Shown in pieces: positions 6,718-14,139 of a DNA stretch of 18,331 nucleotides (position 1 is its first letter; each line of letters starts with the position of its first letter). A program made the position numbers and the translations under genes. The notes beneath the pieces were generated by a model, which was not told the origin of the DNA, ran no database searches, and worked only from the letters and a program-made list of their open reading frames with translations. Origin of the DNA: Ruminococcus sp. UBA3800. GTDB lineage: Bacteria; Bacillota; Clostridia; Oscillospirales; Ruminococcaceae. Location of the stretch: the NCBI GenBank assembly GCA_002368715.1, contig DFEO01000172.1, positions 1 through 18,331 of the forward strand, given 5' to 3'.

Positions 6718-8079
6718 TTAGCGCACCAGACCAATGATATTTTCCATTATCTCATTCTTGATCTTTTTAAGATCTCTTGGAGAAGTTCCAGTTATTCCCA
6801 TTTTTACGGGTTCGATTGGCTTGCCGTATCTTACGACAACACGCTTTCTGAACTTGAGCCTGCCTTCAAAATTGATGCCCACGGGTATCACCTTTGTCTG
6901 TGCAACTGCTGCAACGAGCGCCACTCCTGTTTTTCCCTTGCCGACCTTTCCGTCCTTGCTTCTTGTGCCCTCGGGAAAGATAACGAGGTTCCTTCCCTTT
7001 TCAAGCTTTTCCACCGAGGTATCTATAACAGTGGTGTCGCCGGAGCCCCTGACAACAGGGAACGCACCGAACGCCTTGATAAGGGCTGTAAAGAACACGT
7101 TCTGCTTGAACAGCTCCTCCTTGGCCATATAGGAGATCGGCACTCTTGTATGGAGCGCTATGAACACGGGGTCCTGATAACTGCGGTGGTTTGAAGCAAA
7201 GATGTTACCGCCGTCCTTCGGAACATTCTCGGTGCCCTCATAGGAGATATTATAAAACAGGTGATAAAGACCGAGGACTATGTATCTGAGAAGATTGTAG
7301 AAGAAAACGTGGAAGAAGCCCAGCTTGTGCTTTTTGCTTATCGGGCGAACGGGCATAAGCTCACGGTCCCGTGAAGAAGGCTTTTTTTCAGAAGGCTCTG
7401 TCTTCTCCTGCTTAAGTGTTTTATTTACAACGGTATTATAAACAGCGTCTATCGACTCCTCGAGAGTAAGCTCGGATGTATCCACAAGGATAGCATCCTC
7501 TGCCTGCTTCAGGGGGGCTGTCTCACGGTTCATATCCTGCTCGTCACGCTTCTTTATGTCCTCGAGCACCTCCTCAAAGGATATGCTCTCGCCCTTTTCA
7601 ACGAGCTCCTTATGGCGTCTTTCGGCTCTCTTTTCGGCCGAGGCCGTAAGGAAGATCTTTATCTGAGCATCAGGCAGGATGACCGTTCCTATGTCTCTTC
7701 CGTCCATTATTATGTCATTGCTTTTTGCTATATCCTTTTGCAGACCGAGCAAAAACTCTCTCACCTCGGGATAGGAGGATGTCTTTGAGGCTGCCATGGA
7801 CACAGCCGAAGTCCTTATCCTTTCGGAAACGTCCTCGCCGTTTAAAATGACACGCTGCTCGCCGTTTTCATAGGCAAGGTCTATCTTCACCTTCGGCAAA
7901 AGCGCCGTTACGACCTCCTTGTCCTCGGGGTCGATGCCGTTATCGAGCATAAACAGTGCCACAGAGCGGTACATTGCTCCCGTGTCAACATAAACATAGC
8001 CAAGCTTTCTTGCGGCAGCTCTGGCGATAGTGGACTTTCCTGCTCCCGAAGGGCCGTCAAGCGCAACATTTATTGTCAT
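6718..8079 (-). CDS. cmk: Fusion of (d)CMP kinase (Cmk) and 1-acyl-glycerol-3-phosphate acyltransferase (PlsC)
   Basis: A 453-residue two-domain protein. Residues 1 to about 220 are cytidylate kinase, which phosphorylates CMP and dCMP with ATP. It has a P-loop GPSGAGKST (9-17), DTGAMYR (32-38) and DGRDIGT (126-132). A Lys/Glu-rich linker (about 222-250) leads to a hydrophobic stretch (255-280) and a PlsC-type acyltransferase domain. That domain has NHRSYQD, with the HX4D pair H298 and D303, and FPEGTRS (368-374). PlsC makes phosphatidic acid at the membrane. I chose the start at 8079 because AGAGGAG lies six bases upstream and the protein then begins at the usual Cmk N-terminus. An in-frame ATG at 8115 would add 12 unusual residues and has a badly spaced ribosome binding site. 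The gene is followed without a gap by the IspH-S1 fusion. Confidence 0.95.
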   Translation of the reverse strand: MTINVALDGPSGAGKSTIARAAARKLGYVYVDTGAMYRSVALFMLDNGIDPEDKEVVTALLPKVKIDLAYENGEQRVILNGEDVSERIRTSAVSMAASKTSSYPEVREFLLGLQKDIAKSNDIIMDGRDIGTVILPDAQIKIFLTASAEKRAERRHKELVEKGESISFEEVLEDIKKRDEQDMNRETAPLKQAEDAILVDTSELTLEESIDAVYNTVVNKTLKQEKTEPSEKKPSSRDRELMPVRPISKKHKLGFFHVFFYNLLRYIVLGLYHLFYNISYEGTENVPKDGGNIFASNHRSYQDPVFIALHTRVPISYMAKEELFKQNVFFTALIKAFGAFPVVRGSGDTTVIDTSVEKLEKGRNLVIFPEGTRSKDGKVGKGKTGVALVAAVAQTKVIPVGINFEGRLKFRKRVVVRYGKPIEPVKMGITGTSPRDLKKIKNEIMENIIGLVR

Positions 8080-8085
8080 AGATAT

Positions 8086-8092
8086 CTCCTCT
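8086..8092 (-). promoter_or_regulatory. Ribosome binding site that decides the Cmk-PlsC start
   Basis: AGAGGAG on the minus strand, six bases before the ATG at 8079. The upstream in-frame ATG at 8115 has AGGAG only about two bases away, which is too close. Confidence 0.85.
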
Positions 8093-8124
8093 TTCGTAAT
8101 GATGATAAAAGACATTCTCCTGAA

Positions 8125-9372
8125 TTATCCTGCTATGCTCTGAGCTGCTGCATAGGCTGTGGAGAATGCTATCTGCAGATTAAAGCCGCCCGTATAGGCA
8201 TCGACATCGAGTACCTCACCGATAAAATAGGCACCCTCACAAAGCTTTGAGGCCATCGACGAGGGATCTATCTCCCTGACGCTTACGCCTCCCCTTGTGA
8301 TTATCGCTTCATCGACAGGCCGAAGCCTTGTTATATCAAAGCGCAGCTCCTTCATAGTTTCGAGCAGCCTTCGGCGCTGCTCCTTCGTGATGCTGTTCGG
8401 CTTCATCTGAGGGTCAAGACCTGCCCTGCCGATCACCATAGGTATTATCTTCTGAGGGAGCATCCCTCTGAGGGCATTGGCAAGGTCCTTGTTCGCATCC
8501 TCGGTAAAGTCACGCAGTATACGCTTGTCAAGCGTCTGCTCATCAAGGGCCGGCTTCAGGTCTATAACAACAGTATAACTGTATTTGTCGATATTGTCAA
8601 TATGAGCCGAGGCCGACAGCACAAGCGGACCGCTAAGCCCGAAATGGGTAAACAGCATCTCACCGAGCTCTTTGTATACCGGTTTTTTCTTTCCCTCTTT
8701 ATAAAGGGAGAGCGTGCAGTTTTTGAGTGACAGCCCCATAGCTTCTGCGCATTCATCCGCCTGAGCGCAAACCATAGGGCAAAGCGACGGCATTATGGCA
8801 GTAACCGTGTGGCCGAGGCTTTTTGCAAGCGCATAGCCCGAGCCGTCTGAGCCTGTCTTCGGATAGGATCTGCCGCCGCAGGCTATGACGACGTTATCGG
8901 CATAAAGGGTCTGCCCTTTGCATTTCAGGCCCGAAGCTTTAGCGTTTTCGGTAAGTATGCCGATCACCTCGTCCCTTATGAAAACGACCCCCAGCCGCCT
9001 GCACTCGCCTACCAGCGCATCGACGATATCCCGGGCTCTGTCGCTGACGGGAAACACACGGCTGCCCCTTTCGGTTTTAAGCTCGACCCCGAGACTCTCA
9101 AAATATGCCATAGTGTCTGCCGGCGCAAACCTTTGCAGGCACGAGAACATGAACCTCGGGTTTCTCGGGATGTTTTTCATAACGGTGTCGGCATCACAGT
9201 TGTTGGTGACATTGCATCTGCCCTTGCCTGTTATGGAAAGCTTGAGCCCCGGACGTTCGTTCTTCTCGACTATCGCACAGCGGAGCCCACGCTTTGCGCA
9301 CTGTGCCGCACAGAACAGCCCCGAGGCGCCTGCGCCTGCTATAAGGACGTCAAAACTCTCCGTTTTTTTCAT
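8125..9372 (-). CDS. NAD(P)/FAD-dependent flavoprotein, BaiN/HI0933/YhiN family
   Basis: A 415-residue flavoprotein of the HI0933/BaiN family. The N-terminus has the FAD-binding Rossmann motif GAGASG (13-18). ITGKGRCNVTNN (47-58) is the family signature. A second dinucleotide-fold segment carries ACGGRSYPKTGSDG (164-177), followed by HFGLSGPL and the C-terminal LDVDAYTGGFNLQ. Many members have no proven substrate; BaiN of bile-acid converting clostridia has been linked to steroid double-bond reduction, but that cannot be carried over here. The start is uncertain. An ATG at 9372 gives the family-like N-terminus MKKTESFDVLIAGAG, while the ATG at 9381 is closer to GGGAGGA but only two bases from it. 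Either start overlaps the rpiR-type gene by 23 or 32 bases, so the two are coupled. Family call secure, reaction unknown. Confidence 0.93.
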   Translation of the reverse strand: MKKTESFDVLIAGAGASGLFCAAQCAKRGLRCAIVEKNERPGLKLSITGKGRCNVTNNCDADTVMKNIPRNPRFMFSCLQRFAPADTMAYFESLGVELKTERGSRVFPVSDRARDIVDALVGECRRLGVVFIRDEVIGILTENAKASGLKCKGQTLYADNVVIACGGRSYPKTGSDGSGYALAKSLGHTVTAIMPSLCPMVCAQADECAEAMGLSLKNCTLSLYKEGKKKPVYKELGEMLFTHFGLSGPLVLSASAHIDNIDKYSYTVVIDLKPALDEQTLDKRILRDFTEDANKDLANALRGMLPQKIIPMVIGRAGLDPQMKPNSITKEQRRRLLETMKELRFDITRLRPVDEAIITRGGVSVREIDPSSMASKLCEGAYFIGEVLDVDAYTGGFNLQIAFSTAYAAAQSIAG

Positions 9373-10225
9373 AAACGTCATATTCCTCCCAGACCTTTTC
9401 GAGCCGTTCAAAGGTCTTGTAAGTTTTGTCAAGGTTTCTTCTGGACGCTGCGATTATCAGCGCATTTATAAGGCTGAGCGGAGCCACCAGTGAATCGACA
9501 AAGGATGCCATATCGCTCCTTGCGATGAGCAGGCTGTCGGCATAACGGGCGATAGGCGAATTGGGAGAATCCGTGATAGCTATAACATTGGCACCGTTAT
9601 CCTTGGCATATCTGAGCGCCTGAACGGTCTGCTTTGAATAGCGTGGGAAGGAGATCCCGATCATCGTATCTTTTTCGTCTATACGCATTATCCGCTCAAA
9701 AAGCTCGGAGGTGGTTGCCGAGACAACAAGCTTTACTCTCGGGAACAGAAGCCCGAGATAATAGCTCAGAAAGGATGCTATCGACGCTGCGCTCCTTGTG
9801 CCGATTATGTATATGGTGTCGGCGCCGACTATCTTATCGACAGCCGAATCAAAGTCCTTGGGGGAGGTCTCCTCCATAGTGCGTCTTATCCTTTCGATAT
9901 CAAGGCTAAGGACACGCTCGAGCACATTGTCGGAGTCGATGACCTCTGAGGTCGCCTCCATTCTCTGAACGGAGGTGAGCTTGTTTCTCACAAGGTCTTT
10001 CAGCGCCTTCTGAAGCTCAGGATAACCCTCGAAACCAAGCTCTGCCGCAAAACGAACGGTCGTTGATTCACTGACACCGACTGTCTTTCCCAGCTTCTGA
10101 GCTGTCATAAAGGCAGCCTTGTCATAGTGGGAAAGGATAAAGTTCGCAATAAGCTTATGACCCTTTGAAAGGCTGTGCATACGCTCATTTATCAGAGTAA
10201 ACAGATCCCTGCTCTGTTCGGTCAT
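9350..10225 (-). CDS. MurR/RpiR-family transcriptional regulator (HTH plus SIS domain)
   Basis: A 291-residue regulator of the RpiR family. The N-terminal helix-turn-helix domain spans about residues 1-77, with the recognition region near AQKLGKTVGVSESTTVRFAAELGF split as 42-51 and 52-65. The SIS phosphosugar-binding domain spans about 126-262 and includes IIGTRSAAS (140-148), with S145 in the position used to hold the sugar phosphate, and ISFPRYSKQT (191-200). Family members sense phosphosugars such as N-acetylmuramic acid 6-phosphate or ribose phosphate. No sugar transporter or sugar kinase gene lies nearby, so the effector and targets are unknown. The start overlaps the DUF3006 stop as ATGA and has GGAGGG six bases upstream. 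The gene sits in the middle of a housekeeping operon. Confidence 0.95.
   Translation of the reverse strand: MTEQSRDLFTLINERMHSLSKGHKLIANFILSHYDKAAFMTAQKLGKTVGVSESTTVRFAAELGFEGYPELQKALKDLVRNKLTSVQRMEATSEVIDSDNVLERVLSLDIERIRRTMEETSPKDFDSAVDKIVGADTIYIIGTRSAASIASFLSYYLGLLFPRVKLVVSATTSELFERIMRIDEKDTMIGISFPRYSKQTVQALRYAKDNGANVIAITDSPNSPIARYADSLLIARSDMASFVDSLVAPLSLINALIIAASRRNLDKTYKTFERLEKVWEEYDVYEKNGEF
9384..9390 (-). promoter_or_regulatory. Ribosome binding site of the flavoprotein gene, ambiguous between two starts
   Basis: GGGAGGA on the minus strand lies inside the 3' end of the RpiR-type gene. It is 2 bases from the ATG at 9381 and 11 bases from the ATG at 9372, neither ideal. N-terminal homology favours 9372. 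Confidence 0.6.
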
Positions 10226-10467
10226 TTGTTTCCCTCCGATCTTTTTCCGGCGTTTTTTGTTCTGGCGCTGAGCCTGCGGCGTCTGTCGTCGGTTTTTTTC
10301 TTATCAAGCTTTGGTGCGGCACCGCTGATATTCAGAGCATCTCCCGGGGCTATGTCCTTCGGGAGCATAGCAAGAGAAAAGTCCCTCTTTTCGCCGCTCT
10401 CGGAATATGCCACGGCAAAGCCGCCCTCTATCCTGTCGATAATAAAAGTTTCATCCGGTCTTTTCAT
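10222..10467 (-). CDS. DUF3006 domain small protein
   Basis: An 81-residue protein. The first half (FIIDRIEGGFAVAYSESGEK, then AMLPKDIAPGDAL) matches the DUF3006 pattern of a small beta-rich domain beginning with an IDR(I/F)EG motif. The C-terminal half is highly basic, with a DDRRRRL stretch, and may bind nucleic acid or the membrane surface. The start lies 17 bases inside the end of the metallo-hydrolase gene, and the stop overlaps the RpiR-type start, so it is held in the operon by overlaps on both sides. Its ribosome binding site is weak. From memory, DUF3006 genes are often found next to ComEC-like metallo-hydrolases, as here. The molecular function is unknown. Confidence 0.85.
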   Translation of the reverse strand: MKRPDETFIIDRIEGGFAVAYSESGEKRDFSLAMLPKDIAPGDALNISGAAPKLDKKKTDDRRRRLSARTKNAGKRSEGNK

Positions 10468-11392
10468 TAAAATCAGCTTCTTTTCTTACATCCAGCCCCT
10501 CGCCGTCGGAATAGAAGACCACAGTGCCGCAGGTCGAGGTGCAGAATATCTTATTCGTATATTTTCTCAGGCGCTTCAATGTCGTCTGCTCGGGATGTCC
10601 GTAGTCATTGTCCACCGAGCAGGAGATAACACAGTATCTTGGCGATACCAGCGAAAGAAACCTCTCTCCCGAGGCAGTGGCGCTGCCATGGTGGCCGACA
10701 CGCAGCACCTTTGCCGAAAGGTCGCATCCACGCTCTGCAAGCTCCTTCTCCTCGGCAAAGCTGCAGTCGCCTGTGACAAGAAAGGTGTTTGCTCCGTCCT
10801 CGATCCTTACGACAGCGGAATAGTTGTTCAGGTCGTCATACTCTCCCCTTGCCGCATAAAGCTGCACCTTGCAGCTGCCAAGCACAAAGCTCTTGCCGTC
10901 AGGGTCAAGTATAGCCAATCCCTTTTTATCGAGAGCATCGAGCATACTCTCATAGCAATAGGTGGTGGGTGTGAGCTCCTCGGGGAAGGACGGCATATAA
11001 AAGCTGCCCACCTCAAAGCGCTCCAGTATATCGCTCATCTCGCCCATATGGTCGGAGTGAGGGTGTGTGACGATCACTGCATCCAGCTTTCTTACTCCGT
11101 GGTCAAGAAGATACTGCATCACCTTGTCGGTGCGGTCCATATCGCCGCTGTCGATAAGCATAGCCTTTCCCTGTGAAAGCACAAGGGTGCAGTCAGCCTG
11201 ACCAACATCGATGAAATGTATCTCCGTCTCGGCATTGACAGCAGGCTTGTCCGCAAGGCCGAGCTTTATGAGCACATCATCGACGGACAAAAGCCCTGCC
11301 GCCTGCAAGAGTGTGAGAACTATCGCCAGAAGGTCTATGAACAGCAGAACTGCTATCCTTTTGCGGTCGGCCTTTGTTTTTGCTGCATTCAT
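10451..11392 (-). CDS. Membrane-anchored ComEC/Rec2-like metallo-beta-lactamase-fold hydrolase
   Basis: A 313-residue protein with one N-terminal membrane anchor (about 12-32) and a metallo-beta-lactamase domain of the kind found at the C-terminus of ComEC. The metal site shows THPHSDH (H110, H112, D114, H115), TGD (D209), GHHGS (H234, H235) and YGHP (H266). The ComEC channel (competence) domain is absent, so this is not a DNA uptake channel. The likely topology, from the single anchor, puts the enzyme outside the cell, where it could act on phosphodiesters or nucleic acid; this is inference. The start at 11392 overlaps the ftsK stop as ATGA and has AGGA six bases upstream. An upstream in-frame ATG at 11416 is possible but would overlap ftsK by 28 bases. 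It is followed by a DUF3006 gene, a recurrent partner. Confidence 0.92.
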   Translation of the reverse strand: MNAAKTKADRKRIAVLLFIDLLAIVLTLLQAAGLLSVDDVLIKLGLADKPAVNAETEIHFIDVGQADCTLVLSQGKAMLIDSGDMDRTDKVMQYLLDHGVRKLDAVIVTHPHSDHMGEMSDILERFEVGSFYMPSFPEELTPTTYCYESMLDALDKKGLAILDPDGKSFVLGSCKVQLYAARGEYDDLNNYSAVVRIEDGANTFLVTGDCSFAEEKELAERGCDLSAKVLRVGHHGSATASGERFLSLVSPRYCVISCSVDNDYGHPEQTTLKRLRKYTNKIFCTSTCGTVVFYSDGEGLDVRKEADFNEKTG

Positions 11393-14034
11393 CTTCTTTC
11401 CTGCATCTGCGCCCATTCTTCCTGAGTTATCAGGATCTTTCTGGGCTTCGAGCCCTCCTGTGGTCCGATTATACCCATCTCCTCGATCTCGTCCATTATC
11501 CTTGCGGCTCTCGGGAAGCCGAGCTTGAGCTTTCGCTGGAGATATGCGGTCGATGCGTTCTGAGTCTGGAGAATGATCGACACTGCCTGATTTACAAGAT
11601 CATCATCGGGATTAACCATTATATTCTCATCGGAAACGCCCTTCTGCTCCTTGGGGACAGGAGTGTTCTCATCGACCTCGTCGATTATCTCCTGGCTGTA
11701 TTCGGCAGAATGATCCTTCTTCAGAAAGTCAACTACATTGCTTATCTCTCTTGCCGAAGCAAAGCCGCTCTGGATACGGAAAGGCTTTCTTACGCCGATA
11801 GGCTTATAAAGCAGGTCGCCGTTTCCGAGAAGCTTCTCGGCTCCGCTCTCGTCAAGGATGACACGGGAGTCGATGTTGCTGGCAACGCTCAGGGAAACTC
11901 TCGACGGGATGTTTGACTTGATAAGGCCTGTCAGGACGTCCGTTCTTGGTGACTGTGTTGCTATTATCATATGTATGCCTGCGGCTCTGGCAAGCTGAGC
12001 GAGCTTTAGCACCGAGTCCTCGACCTCGCTCTTTGCCGCCATCATAAGGTCAGCAAACTCGTCGATGACTATAACTATCTGCGGCAGAGGCGAAAGCTTT
12101 GCCTTCATCTCGTCACGCTCCTGCTCGGGTTTTTGCTTCTCTTCGGCAAGCATATCGTTGAAGTCTTTAAGGTTCTTTACGCTGTTTGCTTCAAACATAA
12201 GATAGCGCTTGTTCATCTCGTTCACAGCCCAGCCCAGAGCGCCTGCGGCTTTGAGCGGCTCGGTGACAACGGGTATGAGCAGGTGCGGTATCTTGTTGTA
12301 TATCGGGAACTCGACCTTTTTCGGGTCGATAAGAATAAGCTTTACCTCTTCCGGCGATGCGTGATAGAGGATAGACAGGATTATCGAGTTTGTGAACACC
12401 GACTTACCGGAGCCTGTGGTACCGGCAACAAGGACATGGGGCATTTTTGAGATGTCGCCCATAACTATCTTGCCCTCGATGTCCTTACCGACAGCAAAGG
12501 TGAGCTTGCCCTTTGATCTGCGGTATTCATCGCTGTCTATAAGCTCACGCAGAGAAACGGTGTCACGCTTCGAGTTCGGTATCTCGATACCGATGCAGGC
12601 CTTGCCCGGGACAGGCGCTTCGATACGCACGCTGGTCGCCGCAAGGCTCAGTGCTATGTCATCCGAAAGCTGGGTTATCTTCGAGACCCTGACTCCTGCC
12701 GCCGGCTGGAGCTCGTATCGTGTTACCGAGGGACCTCTGTAAATGCCCACTATCCTTGTCTTTGCGCCATAGGTCTCCAGCGTTTCAACGAGCTTCTGGC
12801 TCTTGTCGGCTATCTCCTGCTGAACGAGCTCGCTGTCGACAGTGTTCTTTGAAAACTGGAGCAGATCGACAGGCGGCGTCACATAAGCCGCTATCTGCTC
12901 GTCACGCTCAAAGAGCGTGGTCTGGCCGTTTTTCTCAACGTTTATCTTCATCGGCTCGGAAGCCTTTTCGGGTTCGGGCTTCGGCTTTGAGGGAGCTCTT
13001 TTGCGCTTTGAAACGACGCCGTTTATAAGCTGTGCCAGTTCCTCCTCCTCGGTCATACCGTTTGCCGCCGTATCCTCCGCAACAGGCTCGGTCTCGGGCA
13101 CGGGAGCCGCAGCATCCGCAGTAACAGCCGGTTTTTCTTCCTCGGCGGCAGCTGCCCTGCTGCTGTCCCAGAATTCATAAAGGTCCTTGTCCTTTTCAAG
13201 CCGGACCTCACCGTCATAATACTTTGCGATATCCACCTTGGCCTTCTGCCTTGCTTGTTTCTTGGCTGCCTTATCGGCACGGATAGCTTCGAGCTCCTCG
13301 GGTGTCGGGGCGTTCTGCGCACGGCGAAGCCTGTCCTCATTGACAGCCTCATAGCCCTTTACAACAGGCTTTGCAAAGCCCTTGAGCAGCTGAGGCAGAG
13401 TTATGTTTGTGAGCAGCAGCACAAACAGCAGCGACACCAGGATTATAACTATCGCTGCACCCACACGCTTGAATGCCCACAAAAGCGGCCACCCTATAAA
13501 TGCGCTCATAAAGCCGCCGCCTTTGAGCTGTTTGCCGCTGGTGTAAAGACCCTTTATCTTCAGCCAGAAGCTGTCTCCCGTAACGGAACCCACCTGGATT
13601 ATCTGAACTATCCCCGACAAAAGCAGCATAAGGATAAGCCCCTCTACCACCTTTGCAGTAACGCTGTTGCGGCTGAGGTCTGAGGCTATCATCAGAGCCA
13701 CCGCTATGACCATGGGAGCAAACAGGAAGCAGGCAGAGCCGAAAAGACCTCTGTTGAAGCAGTGGAGCCAGTTCCACAGGCCGCCCCCGGGGATAAAGGT
13801 CACGAACAGCTCGAACACCCCGAAGAAAAACAGTATGTACGACCAAAAACGCCTGCTCTCACGCTCGGCGGCAGCTGCCTTATCAGCCGATGCAGACGTT
13901 TTTTGCCCCTTTGAGGCAGTATTCGATTTTTTGCCGGCAGGCGCTTTTTGCTGAGGCTTTCTTGCGGCCGTGCTCTTTTTTGAAGGAGCAGAGCCGTTTC
14001 TTGCCTTTGCTGCGCCCGTTTTCTTTTCTGCCAT
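11389..14034 (-). CDS. ftsK: FtsK/SpoIIIE-family DNA translocase
   Basis: An 881-residue ATP-driven, double-stranded DNA pump at the septum that clears chromosomes during division or sporulation. A Lys/Ala-rich cytoplasmic tail (1-60) precedes about four membrane segments (65-82, 98-118, 128-148, 190-210) and a charged, Pro/Glu-rich linker (about 230-380). The motor domain has the P-loop GTTGSGKS (538-545), Walker B VIVIDEFADL (654-663) and the ATQSPRTDVLTG segment (692-703). The C-terminal gamma winged helix (about 805-875) reads KOPS/SRS-type DNA signs. Both FtsK and SpoIIIE have this layout, and the sequence alone does not separate them; tepA nearby recalls the Bacillus spoIIIE locus. The start at 14034 has only a distant AAAGGA. 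The gene lies straight after a terminator-like hairpin and heads the seven-gene run. Confidence 0.96.
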   Translation of the reverse strand: MAEKKTGAAKARNGSAPSKKSTAARKPQQKAPAGKKSNTASKGQKTSASADKAAAAERESRRFWSYILFFFGVFELFVTFIPGGGLWNWLHCFNRGLFGSACFLFAPMVIAVALMIASDLSRNSVTAKVVEGLILMLLLSGIVQIIQVGSVTGDSFWLKIKGLYTSGKQLKGGGFMSAFIGWPLLWAFKRVGAAIVIILVSLLFVLLLTNITLPQLLKGFAKPVVKGYEAVNEDRLRRAQNAPTPEELEAIRADKAAKKQARQKAKVDIAKYYDGEVRLEKDKDLYEFWDSSRAAAAEEEKPAVTADAAAPVPETEPVAEDTAANGMTEEEELAQLINGVVSKRKRAPSKPKPEPEKASEPMKINVEKNGQTTLFERDEQIAAYVTPPVDLLQFSKNTVDSELVQQEIADKSQKLVETLETYGAKTRIVGIYRGPSVTRYELQPAAGVRVSKITQLSDDIALSLAATSVRIEAPVPGKACIGIEIPNSKRDTVSLRELIDSDEYRRSKGKLTFAVGKDIEGKIVMGDISKMPHVLVAGTTGSGKSVFTNSIILSILYHASPEEVKLILIDPKKVEFPIYNKIPHLLIPVVTEPLKAAGALGWAVNEMNKRYLMFEANSVKNLKDFNDMLAEEKQKPEQERDEMKAKLSPLPQIVIVIDEFADLMMAAKSEVEDSVLKLAQLARAAGIHMIIATQSPRTDVLTGLIKSNIPSRVSLSVASNIDSRVILDESGAEKLLGNGDLLYKPIGVRKPFRIQSGFASAREISNVVDFLKKDHSAEYSQEIIDEVDENTPVPKEQKGVSDENIMVNPDDDLVNQAVSIILQTQNASTAYLQRKLKLGFPRAARIMDEIEEMGIIGPQEGSKPRKILITQEEWAQMQERR

Positions 14035-14046
14035 TTAAAGCTTTCA

Positions 14047-14054
14047 ATCCTTTC
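14047..14054 (-). promoter_or_regulatory. Probable ribosome binding site of ftsK
   Basis: GAAAGGAT on the minus strand, 12 bases before the ATG at 14034, which is longer than usual. The string AGCTTT lies between it and the ATG, as it does in the PBP leader. Confidence 0.5.
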
Positions 14055-14064
14055 CTAAAACTCC

Positions 14065-14105
14065 AAAAAGTCTGAAACGGCATAATGCCCCGATTTCAGA
14101 CTTTT
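14065..14105 (-). terminator. Long hairpin terminator between uppP and ftsK
   Basis: AAAAGTCTGAAA (14066-14077) is perfectly complementary to TTTCAGACTTTT (14094-14105), a 12-base-pair stem. The intervening bases form an inner GGCA/TGCC stem. The A and T ends allow it to work in both directions. On the minus strand it ends in five T residues. A smaller hairpin, GCCTG/CAGGC (14110-14128), lies between it and the uppP stop. Confidence 0.85.
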
Positions 14106-14139
14106 CGCTGCCTGCACATTTGTCAGGCTCTATTATCTA

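Noticed and set aside
8080..8115. The longer Cmk-PlsC start at 8115.
   Set aside because: Its ribosome binding site is too close to the ATG and the added residues do not fit the Cmk N-terminus, while 8079 has a well-placed AGAGGAG.
10451..11392. Competence DNA-uptake protein ComEC.
   Set aside because: The membrane channel domain is missing; only the hydrolase-like domain with one anchor is present.
13349..13846. A 165-codon minus-strand frame within ftsK in another reading frame.
   Set aside because: It overlaps the membrane domain of ftsK entirely and its protein is low in recognisable structure.
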